This document shows, piece by piece, positions 49,771 to 57,570 of a stretch of 64,000 nt of DNA (the stretch's first letter is position 1; each line of letters begins with the position of its first letter). The stretch is taken from the NCBI RefSeq assembly GCF_004345245.1, contig NZ_SLUQ01000002.1, positions 496,001 through 560,000 on the forward strand. Direction: 5' to 3'. The translations under genes and the position numbers were made by a program. The stretch is from Rhizobium sp. BK251. GTDB taxonomy: Bacteria; Pseudomonadota; Alphaproteobacteria; Rhizobiales; Rhizobiaceae. The notes beneath the pieces were generated by a model, which saw nothing but the letters and a program-made list of their open reading frames with translations, had not been told where the DNA came from and did no database searches.

Positions 49771-50610
49771 ATGCTGGAATTTGCGGCTGCGAAAGGCCCA
49801 CGGCTCATGCTGGACGAAAGTTCGGTCATGGACATCGGCGCCTGTTATGTCGAGGGCGTCAACCTTGCGCCGGGCCGTGCGATCCCGGATGACGGCGATC
49901 CCCGCATCGACCATTCGCTCGAGGGTTTCCTCTTCACCTGCGGGCCGGATCATATCCGCCATGTCGAGCCGATGCCGGGCGCCGCGGACGGTCAGAAATA
50001 TCCGCTGCACGGATCCTTCTCCGCCAATCCGGCCGAGGTGTTGTGGACCCGATTCGAGGATGGGAATGCCGAGTGCCGGGCCGACGTGCCGCTCGTGACG
50101 GTCGAGGGACGAAGCGCGAGGCTGGAGCGCCACTGGCGAATCGATGGCGAAAGCGGCGAGGTGCAGCTTGCCGACCGTGTCGTCAATACGAGCGGCGAGA
50201 CGATGCCGGTGTTCCTCATGTACCACATGAATGTCGGAGCGAAGTGGTTCGACGATGGCGTGCGCCTTGCCGGCGCCATGCTGGAGAATGGCGGATCGCC
50301 ATGGAATTTCGGCGAAGAGCCGGGCAGCGTCTTTTGCGTACCGGCAGGCATCGCTGGCGGGGAGTGGGCAGAGCTGAGGCTAGGCCCGATTGCCGCTACC
50401 GGCGGCAGGACGCTGAGGGTCCGCTTTCGAAGCGATACGCTGCCCTTCCTGCAGATGTGGCGCAACCAGAAAGCCCCCGCAAATGTGCTCGGCATCGAGC
50501 CGGTTTCGCACCGTTGGGTGCCGCGGGCGGAACTCGAGCAGGCGGGCGAATTCAATCTGCTGAAGCCCGGCGAGAGCCGCAGCTTTGCACTCACTTTCGC
50601 CTTCGTCTGA
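49771..50610 (+). CDS. DUF4432 aldose 1-epimerase family protein
   Basis: Galactose-mutarotase-like fold protein of 279 residues, probably interconverting anomers of a sugar. Family signatures are FLFTCGPDHIRHVEPMP, KYPLHGSFSANPAEV, PVFLMYHMNVGAKWF and LQMWRNQKAPANVLGIEP, with His residues positioned as in mutarotases. The ATG at 49771 has GGAGGA nine bases upstream; a frame opening at 49570 runs through promoter-like sequence. No sugar genes are adjacent. Confidence 0.85.
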   Translation: MLEFAAAKGPRLMLDESSVMDIGACYVEGVNLAPGRAIPDDGDPRIDHSLEGFLFTCGPDHIRHVEPMPGAADGQKYPLHGSFSANPAEVLWTRFEDGNAECRADVPLVTVEGRSARLERHWRIDGESGEVQLADRVVNTSGETMPVFLMYHMNVGAKWFDDGVRLAGAMLENGGSPWNFGEEPGSVFCVPAGIAGGEWAELRLGPIAATGGRTLRVRFRSDTLPFLQMWRNQKAPANVLGIEPVSHRWVPRAELEQAGEFNLLKPGESRSFALTFAFV

Positions 50611-50697
50611 TCCGATGATTTTGGTTGTTTCGCCAAGGTTGACGCCCTGTCGGGTGCGGCGTAGAGCTTAGTCTACTATTCTAGAGAGGAATGCGAC

Positions 50698-51036
50698 ATG
50701 GACATTCGCCCGATCGATGACGAATACTCGGTCTCCGGCCAGATCACGCTCGAAGACCTCGATGAGATCAAGGCGTTGGGCTTCAAGTCGATCGTCTGCC
50801 ATCGCCCCGATCACGAGAGCCCGGATCAGCCGGAGTTTGCGACAATCGAGGCACGCGCCAAGGAACTCGGCCTCGAGATCGCACACGTGCCGGTCGGACC
50901 CATGGGTGTGACCGAGGAAGCGGTGCAGGGCATGGTCGACGCGCTCGACGAGTTTCCGCGGCCGATGCTCGGCTACTGCCGGTCGGGAGCGCGTTCCACC
51001 GCGATCTACCAGAAGACCCATCATATCCGCGCCTAG
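50698..51036 (+). CDS. TIGR01244/DUF442 family phosphatase-like protein (Blh N-terminal type)
   Basis: Small 112-residue cytoplasmic protein with a dual-specificity-phosphatase fold. The P-loop motif is present as GYCRSGARSTAIYQ, fitting C-x5-R. The start MDIRPIDDEYSVSGQITLEDL is typical of the family, which also occurs as the N-terminal domain of Blh (beta-lactamase-like hydrolase) and is linked to sulfide oxidation. No persulfide dioxygenase gene is near. A terminator follows. Confidence 0.85.
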   Translation: MDIRPIDDEYSVSGQITLEDLDEIKALGFKSIVCHRPDHESPDQPEFATIEARAKELGLEIAHVPVGPMGVTEEAVQGMVDALDEFPRPMLGYCRSGARSTAIYQKTHHIRA

Positions 51037-51059
51037 CACGGTTGGATCATCACCATTCG

Positions 51060-51085
51060 AAAGCGCGGCGGAGGCTGCGCTTTTT
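51060..51085 (+). terminator. Rho-independent terminator
   Basis: A 10-bp stem (AAAGCGCGGC / GCTGCGCTTT, one G-T pair, loop GGAG) with five T, 23 bp after the TIGR01244 gene and before the RidA gene. Confidence 0.8.
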
Positions 51086-51124
51086 GATTTGTTCGTTGTC
51101 TCAAAACAGCTTCAGGAGAGAGAA

Positions 51125-51469
51125 ATGGCTATCAAGCGCATCGAAGTCGGCTCACGCATGAGCGGCGCCGTCATCCACGGCAACACGGTTTACCTGGCTG
51201 GCCAGGTCGGCGAAGGCGAAAGCGTCACCGAACAGTCCAAGTTCGCTCTTGCCGAAGTGGACCGCCTCCTGGCGGCTGCCGGCACCGACAAGTCCAAGAT
51301 CCTGCAGACGCTGATCTACCTCTCGGACATGTCCTACTTCGCGGAAATGAACGCTGTGTGGGAAGCATGGGTCGATCCGAAGAATACGCCGGCGCGTGCA
51401 ACGAGCGAAGCCAAGCTTGCCGCGCCGAAGTACAAGGTGGAATTCACCGTCACGGCGGCGATCGACTGA
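51125..51469 (+). CDS. RidA family protein (reactive enamine/imine deaminase)
   Basis: A 114-residue cytoplasmic trimer-forming protein of the YjgF/YER057c/UK114 family that hydrolyses reactive enamines. Visible features are HGNTVYLAGQVGEGESV, the ILQTLIYLSDMSYFAEMNAVW helix (given as ILQTLIYLSDMSYFAEM) and PARATSEAKLAAPKYKVE; the arginine in PARAT is the key carboxylate-binding residue. The ATG at 51125 has CAGGAGAG upstream. Confidence 0.92.
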   Translation: MAIKRIEVGSRMSGAVIHGNTVYLAGQVGEGESVTEQSKFALAEVDRLLAAAGTDKSKILQTLIYLSDMSYFAEMNAVWEAWVDPKNTPARATSEAKLAAPKYKVEFTVTAAID

Positions 51470-51492
51470 TCGAGGCCTGGGCTATGCCTGAG

Positions 51493-51518
51493 GGCCGGTG
51501 GGCGAAAGCTCACCGGCC
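51493..51518. terminator. Hairpin after the RidA gene (copy 1)
   Basis: An 11-bp stem GGCCGGTGGGC / GCTCACCGGCC (one G-T pair) with loop gaaa, 23 bp after the RidA stop. A near-identical hairpin occurs at 51748-51775, on the far side of the mosaic element. Confidence 0.65.
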
Positions 51519-51563
51519 TATTCTGTCAGTAAGGGCATTGTCACAAGGCTGAGCTGTTTCGCG

Positions 51564-51692
51564 CCGTCACCCCGGACTTGATCCGGGGTCCAGCAGCGCC
51601 GCGTCTGCGGTGCGCAAGACTCCCAAGTATACGCGTCTTTTCGGCTCACAGACGTTCGCCGGCTGGATTCCGGCTCAAGGCCGGAATGACGG
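51564..51692. repeat. RIME-like intergenic mosaic element, inverted relative to 35166-35280
   Basis: A 129-bp element bounded by CCGTCACCCCGG (51564-51575) and CCGGAATGACGG (51681-51692). The right end, read on the minus strand, matches the left end of the 35-kb copy over more than 25 bases (shared core CCGGCCTTGAGCCGGAATCC). No gene lies in this stretch. Confidence 0.75.
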
Positions 51693-51747
51693 GTGGATTG
51701 GATGCCGTGTCTCAAGCCGCCACAGATGCGATTTCTTGGTGACCTGT

Positions 51748-51775
51748 CGGTGGGCGAAGGCTCACCGGCTTTTTG
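51748..51775. terminator. Hairpin with T-run (copy 2)
   Basis: Stem CGGTGGGC / GCTCACCG with loop gaag, followed by CTTTTT on the plus strand. It overlaps the stop region of the ThDP-enzyme gene and duplicates the hairpin at 51493. Confidence 0.6.
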
Positions 51776-53420
51776 TTTGGGCGATTTCGCTGAGGGTGCG
51801 TGTCGGCGTGATCGCTTCCGGGTCGAGCGTGACCTCGATGATCGCCGGCTTGCGGCTGGCGCGTGCGCGCTCGAAGGCAGGCGCGAACTCCTCGGTCCTC
51901 TCCACGCGCTCGCCGTGGCCGCCGTATGCACGGGCTAGTGCAGCGAAATCCGGATTGGTCAGATCGGTCGCGCTGACGCGGCCCGGATAGTCACGCTCCT
52001 GATGCATGCGGATGGTGCCGTACATGCCGTTGTTGATGACGACCGCGATGAGCGGCAGGTCGTAGCGCACGGCTGTTGCGAATTCCTGGCCGTGCATGAG
52101 GAAGCAGCCGTCACCCGCAAAGCAGATGACCTCTCGCTCCGGAAAGAGCCGCTTGGCTGCGACCGCTGCCGGCAGGCCGTAGCCCATCGAGCCGGAGGCG
52201 GGGGCAGCCTGCGTATTGAACCTGCGGAAGCGGTGGAAGCGGTGCAGCCATGTGGAATAGTTGCCGGCGCCATTGGTGAAGATCGTGTCGCTTGCCGTAT
52301 TTTCCTCGAGCCATTCCATGATCGGTCCCATCTGGACCATGCCGGGACCCGTCTTTGGCGGTGTCGACCAGGCAAGATAGGCTTCGTGCATGCGCGTCGT
52401 GCGTTCGGCCCAGCGGGCTTCCGCCGGAGCTTCGATCTCCGTGAGGGCGGCGACGAAATCCGCCGGGCTCGCGCAGATCGCGAGATCGGGGCGATAGACG
52501 CGACCAAGTTCGGAGGGGTCCGGATGGACGTGGACGAGCTTCTGCGCCGGATAGGGAATGTCGAGGAGCGTATAGCCTGAGGAGGGCATCTCCGAGAAGC
52601 GGCCCCCGACGAGGATGACGAGGTCGGCCTCGCGGATCTCCCTTGCGAGCGCGGGATTGATGCCGATGCCAACATCGCCGACGTAACAGGGATGAAGGTG
52701 GTCGAACAGCATCTGCCGACGGAAGGAGCAGCCGACGGGCAGCCTGAAGCGCTCCGCGAAATCCTGGAAGTCCGCAACCGCGTCTTTGTCCCAGCGCGTG
52801 CCGCCAAGGACGACCATCGGCCGCTCGGCAGCGAGGAGGCGCAGATATAGATCGTCGATCTGGCTGCGGCCCGGATGGGCTTCCACCCGGGTGTAGTGGC
52901 GCGGATGAGGCACTTCGACCTCATCGCGCAGCATGTCTTCCGGCAATGTAAGGACGACCGGACCGGGGCGGCCGGAGGTCGCGACCGAGAAGGCGCGGGT
53001 GACGAATTCGGGGATGCGCGCGGCGTCGTCGATCTCGCCGACCCATTTGGCGAATTCGGTGAAGGCGCGGCGGAACTCGACCTCCTGGAAGGCCTCGCGC
53101 TCGCGCGCATCGCGCTGCACCTGGCCGATGAAAAGGATCATCGGGATGGAGTCCTGGCGTGCGACGTGGAGGCCGGCCGAGGCGTTGGTTGCGCCGGGGC
53201 CGCGGGTGACCATGCAAATGCCGGGCTCACCCGTCAGCCTGCCCCAGCAATCAGCCATCATCGCCGCGCCGCCTTCCTGCCGGCAGACAAGCACATCTAT
53301 GTCGCTGTCGTGGAGGGCGTCGAGAACCGCAAGGAAGCTCTCGCCCGGCACACAGGACAGGCGCTTGACGCCGTTCGCCTTCAGCGCATCGACAATGAGC
53401 TGGCCGCCTGTCTTCCTCAT
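51762..53420 (-). CDS. Thiamine pyrophosphate-dependent enzyme (acetolactate synthase-like)
   Basis: ThDP enzyme of 552 residues. The PYR domain contains the catalytic Glu region (VCRQEGGAAMMADCWGRLTG) and GPGATNASAGLHVARQDSIP. A central FAD/ADP-type domain follows, and the PP domain has GDGCFLMHGQEFATAVRYD and INNGMYGTIRMHQ as the ThDP/Mg site. The ATG at 53420 overlaps the upstream CoA-transferase stop; the frame to 53696 is an antisense extension. Family members include acetolactate synthase, oxalyl-CoA and 2-hydroxyacyl-CoA lyases. It lies in an operon with a class III CoA-transferase, suggesting a CoA-thioester substrate, by inference. Confidence 0.88.
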   Translation of the reverse strand: MRKTGGQLIVDALKANGVKRLSCVPGESFLAVLDALHDSDIDVLVCRQEGGAAMMADCWGRLTGEPGICMVTRGPGATNASAGLHVARQDSIPMILFIGQVQRDAREREAFQEVEFRRAFTEFAKWVGEIDDAARIPEFVTRAFSVATSGRPGPVVLTLPEDMLRDEVEVPHPRHYTRVEAHPGRSQIDDLYLRLLAAERPMVVLGGTRWDKDAVADFQDFAERFRLPVGCSFRRQMLFDHLHPCYVGDVGIGINPALAREIREADLVILVGGRFSEMPSSGYTLLDIPYPAQKLVHVHPDPSELGRVYRPDLAICASPADFVAALTEIEAPAEARWAERTTRMHEAYLAWSTPPKTGPGMVQMGPIMEWLEENTASDTIFTNGAGNYSTWLHRFHRFRRFNTQAAPASGSMGYGLPAAVAAKRLFPEREVICFAGDGCFLMHGQEFATAVRYDLPLIAVVINNGMYGTIRMHQERDYPGRVSATDLTNPDFAALARAYGGHGERVERTEEFAPAFERARASRKPAIIEVTLDPEAITPTRTLSEIAQTKSR

Positions 53421-54616
53421 TTGCGCATCCTCCGCTCCAGTTCGGTGAGTTCGGCCAGAACTTCCTCCTGATGCTCGCCGAGCCGCGGGCTCGGGCGCTC
53501 GTAGCGCAGCGGCGTCTGCGAAAGGACGACCGGGCTGCGTACGCCTGGGATCATGGTGCCGGCCGCGTCGGCAAGGTCTATCCGCATTCCACGCGCCTTG
53601 ACCTGCGGATCGGCAAACATTTCCTCGATCGTGTTGATTGCGCCGGCAGGCACGGCATTCTGCTCGCAGGCCTTCAGGAGCACCGCCTTTTGCCAATGGG
53701 CCGTTTCGGCCGAGACGGCGGTACGAACCTCGTCACGATGGGCGACCCGCGCCTTGTTCGTCGCAAACCGCTCGTCATCGGCAAGGCTCGAAATGCCAAG
53801 GAGCGCGCAGAGCCTGCGGAACTGGCCGTCATTGCCGACGGCGAGGATGATAAAGCCGTCGGCTGTGGGCACCACCTCGTAGGGCGAGATGTTCGGATGC
53901 GCATTGCCGAGGCGCTGGGGCGCACGTCCTGAGACGAGATAGTTCATGTTCTGGTTGGCGAGCACGGCCGCCTGGACATCAAGAAGCGCCATGTCGATAT
54001 GCTGGCCTTCGCCCGTCTTCAGCGCGTGAATGAGGGCGGCCTCGATGGCACTCACTGCATAGATGCCGGTGAAGATGTCCGCGATGGCCACACCTGCCTT
54101 CATCGGCTGGCCGTCCGGCTCGCCGGTGACCGACATGAAGCCCGACATGCCCTGGACGATGTAGTCATAGCCCGCAAGGCCGGCATAGGGTCCGGTCTGG
54201 CCGAAGCCGGTGATGGAGCAATAGACGAGCTTCGGATTGACCTGGCTCAGGCTCTCGTAGTCGAGCCCGTATTTGGCGAGGCCACCGACCTTGAAATTCT
54301 CGATGACGACATCTGCGGTGGCCGTGAGGCGACGGACGAGCTCCTGCCCCTCCGGGTCCCTGAAGTCCGCGGTGATGGAGCGCTTGCCGCGGTTGGTCGC
54401 GTGATAATAGGCGGCGGACAGGTTCGCGCCGTCCTCTCCCTCGACGAAGGGAGGGCCCCAATGGCGCGTCTCGTCTCCGCCTTCGGGGTTTTCAACCTTG
54501 ATGACGTCGGCGCCGAGATCGGCCAGCATCTGCCCAGCCCACGGCCCGGCAAGGACGCGGGCAAGCTCGATGACGCGAATGCCGGAAAGCGGCGGCTTCT
54601 TGTTGTTGACCGTCAT
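53417..54616 (-). CDS. CaiB/BaiF (class III) CoA-transferase
   Basis: Family III CoA-transferase of 399 residues. The N-terminal motif is IRVIELARVLAGPWAGQMLADLGADVIKVE, given as ELARVLAGPWAGQMLADLG. The catalytic Asp is in HIDMALLDVQAA, and TGFGQTGPYAGLAGYDYI precedes it. Such enzymes move CoA between carboxylic acids (formyl-CoA:oxalate, carnitine, succinate-type). It overlaps the ThDP-enzyme gene by 4 bp and follows a DMT exporter gene by a short gap. Substrate unknown. Confidence 0.9.
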   Translation of the reverse strand: MTVNNKKPPLSGIRVIELARVLAGPWAGQMLADLGADVIKVENPEGGDETRHWGPPFVEGEDGANLSAAYYHATNRGKRSITADFRDPEGQELVRRLTATADVVIENFKVGGLAKYGLDYESLSQVNPKLVYCSITGFGQTGPYAGLAGYDYIVQGMSGFMSVTGEPDGQPMKAGVAIADIFTGIYAVSAIEAALIHALKTGEGQHIDMALLDVQAAVLANQNMNYLVSGRAPQRLGNAHPNISPYEVVPTADGFIILAVGNDGQFRRLCALLGISSLADDERFATNKARVAHRDEVRTAVSAETAHWQKAVLLKACEQNAVPAGAINTIEEMFADPQVKARGMRIDLADAAGTMIPGVRSPVVLSQTPLRYERPSPRLGEHQEEVLAELTELERRMRK

Positions 54617-54634
54617 GTTCCTCCCGAGAACGGA

Positions 54635-55588
54635 TCACGGCGCCCGTGTGGCTTCAGATGTATCGGATACGGGCTTCGAAGCAAAGCGCCGCTCGCGCCA
54701 GATGATGTAGAGGCCGGAGGCGACGATGATGAGGATGCCGAGCCATTTGATGGCATCCGGAAAATCGCCGAAGACCAGCCAAGCGAAGATCGTTGCCGAG
54801 ACGATCTCGAAATACTGTAGCGGCGCGAGGGTCGAGGCGGGTGCCGAGCGATAGGCATAGACCCCGAGAATGCCTGCGATCGCGGCGGTCACGCCGACGC
54901 CGCCGAGATAGAAGAGCGCGGTGCCCGAGGGAACCACCGGGTCGAGGATATCCGAGCCGCTGCCACGACCGAGGGCAAGCAGGATGATGCAGAAGACCAT
55001 GCCCCAGATGCCGGTCTGAAACTGCATGGCCCAGGGATCTTCCCTGTGCGAAAGCACGCGGGTCATCATCGCGAAGATGGCGATGCAGAAGGCACTGACG
55101 ACAGGCAGCAGTGCCACGAAGCCGACTTCCTCGAAGCTCGGCTGGATGATGAGCAGGGCGCCGAAGAAGCCTACGCCGCAGGCCGTATAGCGCCGCCAGC
55201 CGATCGTCTCCTTGAGGAAGAGGCTCGAAAGGATCGTAAGGATGATCGGCTCGACGAAGAAGATGGCGATCGCATCCGCCACCGACATGTATTTCAGCGT
55301 GGTCACGAAGCTGATCATGGAAATGGTGATGATGCCGCCGCGTATGACGTGATGGATGCTCTGGCGCCAGGTGAAGGCGGTCCATGTACGGCGCCAGATC
55401 ACGATCGGCAACATGCAGAGCGCCTGAACGACGAAGCGGGCGAGCGTTATTTGGCCGGACGGGATCGTCGTGATTGCGAGCTTGGCGAAAACGTCGATCA
55501 CCGGCGAAACGAGTACGGAAAGGAACATGAGCAGGAGGCCCATTGTTACTTCAGATGCGGCATTCTTCGTGGTTGATGCGGTCGTCAT
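54635..55588 (-). CDS. EamA/DMT family transporter
   Basis: Inner-membrane transporter of 317 residues with ten hydrophobic helices in two EamA repeats. Motifs include FVVQALCMLPIVIWRRTW and IAIFFVEPIILTILSSLFLKE in the first repeat and STLAPLQYFEIVSATIFAWLVF in the second, given in parts as APLQYFEIVSATIFAW. The ATG at 55588 has GAGGA seven bases upstream. Codirectional with the CoA-transferase and ThDP genes, with an 18-bp gap, so it may export or import a related acid. Confidence 0.88.
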   Translation of the reverse strand: MTTASTTKNAASEVTMGLLLMFLSVLVSPVIDVFAKLAITTIPSGQITLARFVVQALCMLPIVIWRRTWTAFTWRQSIHHVIRGGIITISMISFVTTLKYMSVADAIAIFFVEPIILTILSSLFLKETIGWRRYTACGVGFFGALLIIQPSFEEVGFVALLPVVSAFCIAIFAMMTRVLSHREDPWAMQFQTGIWGMVFCIILLALGRGSGSDILDPVVPSGTALFYLGGVGVTAAIAGILGVYAYRSAPASTLAPLQYFEIVSATIFAWLVFGDFPDAIKWLGILIIVASGLYIIWRERRFASKPVSDTSEATRAP

Positions 55589-55602
55589 GTCGTGTCCTCG
55601 GA

Positions 55603-56535
55603 TCAGGACCGTGCGATGGCGCGATCGCACCAATCGGCAAGGGCGGAAATGGCCGCTGCCGCGCCGATCTCGTTCAGCGTCTCGTGCCGCATGTCCTGAT
55701 ATATCTCGGTGGTGATATGGGAGAAGCCATGGCGTTTCAAATGGTTTGAGAGCCAGAGGATGGCTTTTCCATAGTCCGTTGCGGGGTCCTTTCCGCCGCC
55801 GACGAGGAGGATCGGGCGATCTTTCGGTATCCGGTCAAGGTGTTCCTTTTTCGGCGCCCGAAAGGTCAACTCGAAGATGTCCAGCCACAGCGAGACCGAG
55901 GCGTCGAAACCGCAGAGCGGGTCGGCGATGTACTTGTCGACCTCGGCCGGATCACGCGACAGCCAGTCGAAATCGGTCCGGTGGTCGGGGATCGATCTGC
56001 CCCAGGCATCAAATGTCAGCCTCGGCAGGAGGCCGCTCGGAACGTCCGAGCCTTTCAGCATGCGCTCCGCAAGCAGGATGAGTTGTGCCAGGCGTCCTGC
56101 CAGCGCGACATGGAAATTCGTGTTCCACACGGCAATCGCATCGAACTTCTCCGGATGGGACACGGCGGCATTCAGGCTGACGAGGCCGCCCATCGAATGG
56201 CCGAACAGGATGATCGGAAGCCCGGGATGTCTGGCCGCTGCTCGCTCGCGAACCATCAGGACGTCCCCGACCACGGCTGCAACGCCGTCCCGTCGCGCGA
56301 AACGGCCGAGTGGCGCGTCGGGTGCCGTCGTCTCGCCGTGGCCGCGATGGTCGTGCGCGTAGACATGGTAGCCGCGGGCTGACATTGCCTCGGCAACGCG
56401 CTGATAGCGGCGGGCGTGCTCCACAAGGCCGTGGCAAATGATGAGAATACCCCGCGGCGTTCCGCGCGCCGGCTCGTGATGACCAGCGATCAACGCGCCC
56501 GCTGCGCCTTCCATCCTCATCGTGTCGCTGAACAT
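55603..56535 (-). CDS. Alpha/beta hydrolase (monoacylglycerol lipase/lysophospholipase-like)
   Basis: Serine hydrolase of 310 residues. The nucleophile elbow is LFGHSMGGLVSL, preceded by oxyanion-region ICHGLVEHARRYQ and YAHDHRGHGETTA. The acid is Asp in LLVGGGKDPATDYG and the His is in DMRHETLNEIG. The ATG at 56535 has AAGGA seven bases upstream. It begins a minus-strand run with the DMT transporter (14-bp gap) and is divergent from the RNase T2 gene. Confidence 0.9.
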   Translation of the reverse strand: MFSDTMRMEGAAGALIAGHHEPARGTPRGILIICHGLVEHARRYQRVAEAMSARGYHVYAHDHRGHGETTAPDAPLGRFARRDGVAAVVGDVLMVRERAAARHPGLPIILFGHSMGGLVSLNAAVSHPEKFDAIAVWNTNFHVALAGRLAQLILLAERMLKGSDVPSGLLPRLTFDAWGRSIPDHRTDFDWLSRDPAEVDKYIADPLCGFDASVSLWLDIFELTFRAPKKEHLDRIPKDRPILLVGGGKDPATDYGKAILWLSNHLKRHGFSHITTEIYQDMRHETLNEIGAAAAISALADWCDRAIARS

Positions 56536-56700
56536 GATAACGTCCTTCCCCGTGCGGAAGAAATGCCATTCCAATGGCGATGGCAATGGGCCGCCTTTGT
56601 TATGCAAGGGATAAAGTTGCTGCACGCTTTCGATTCAGGGTTGCAATATTCGGCGGCGGGTACATATTTGTTCCAGTTTTGTTCTTGTTGGGGGTGGGGA

Positions 56701-57451
56701 ATGAGGCAATGGCTTGGAAATCTTCTAGCGGGGCTGGTCGGCCTGACGCTGCTTGGCGGCGGGGCGTCAGCGCAGGATGCAGGCGGAGGAGGGGCGACGC
56801 GCTTTATCCTCGCGGCAAGCTGGCAACCGGCGTTCTGCGCGACGAACCGGCAGAAAGCCGAATGCAGGAGCCAGACGGAGGATCGCTTCGACGCGCGGAA
56901 CTTCTCCTTGCATGGGCTCTGGCCGATGCGGAAGGATTATTGCGGCATCGATGCCGGCATCCGCGAGGCGGATAAGGAAGGGCAATGGGAGAGCCTGCCG
57001 ACCGTCCAAATTTCCGAGGGGACGCGGCTCGAGCTTGAAAAGGTGATGCCGGGCACGCAATCGTCGCTCGACCGCCATGAGTGGGTCAAGCATGGCAGCT
57101 GCACGGGGCTTTCGGCCGACGACTATTTCAGGCTGTCCGTCGAATTGCTTGACGAGCTGAACGGCTCGGCGGTGCAAGCCCTCTTTGCGGCGAACATCGG
57201 CAAGCCGCTGGACGAGGCGACGATAAAGCGAGCCTTCGACGAGAGCTTCGGCAAAGGGGGCGGGTGATCGCGTCCGGATGAGTTGCCGCAGGATGGGCGA
57301 CAGCCGCATCATCAGCGAGTTGACGATCGGTCTTTCCGCAGACGCCCTGTCCGCCAAGGCGGACGGGCCGCGGCTCGCCACGCTGATGCAGGGGGCCGGC
57401 TCGACGCGATTTGGGTGCAACGAAGGCATCGTCGACGCGGCCGGCTTCTAA
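56701..57451 (+). pseudogene. RNase T2 family ribonuclease interrupted by a single-base frameshift
   Basis: Secreted or periplasmic ribonuclease. Signal peptide MRQWLGNLLAGLVGLTLLG ends near GASAQDAG. Catalytic motifs are intact: NFSLHGLWPM (CAS I) and RHEWVKHGSCTG (CAS II). The frame stops at 57265-57267 (TGA), just after the run AAAGGGGGCGGG. Removing one G would continue it as DRVRMSCRRMG...ISELTIGLSADAL...TRFGCNEG to TAA at 57449-57451, a convincing RNase T2 C-terminus with its conserved cysteines. Either a sequencing or assembly error in the G run or a real frameshift explains this. If real, the product lacks about 60 C-terminal residues. Confidence 0.85.
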
Positions 57452-57570
57452 AAGCCGCACGGCGGACGGCAGACAAATGGAGTGAGGGAGGGGTTTCGAC
57501 GTTGCCGAGAGGCGGTGTTTCGCCTACATAGCGCCACGACTTTACCTTTTCCGTCCGGAGCACTGCATCA

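Noticed and set aside
51762..54616. Oxalate degradation operon (frc-oxc)
   Set aside because: The CoA-transferase fits the class, but the ThDP protein lacks features I would call oxalyl-CoA decarboxylase, so I did not name it.
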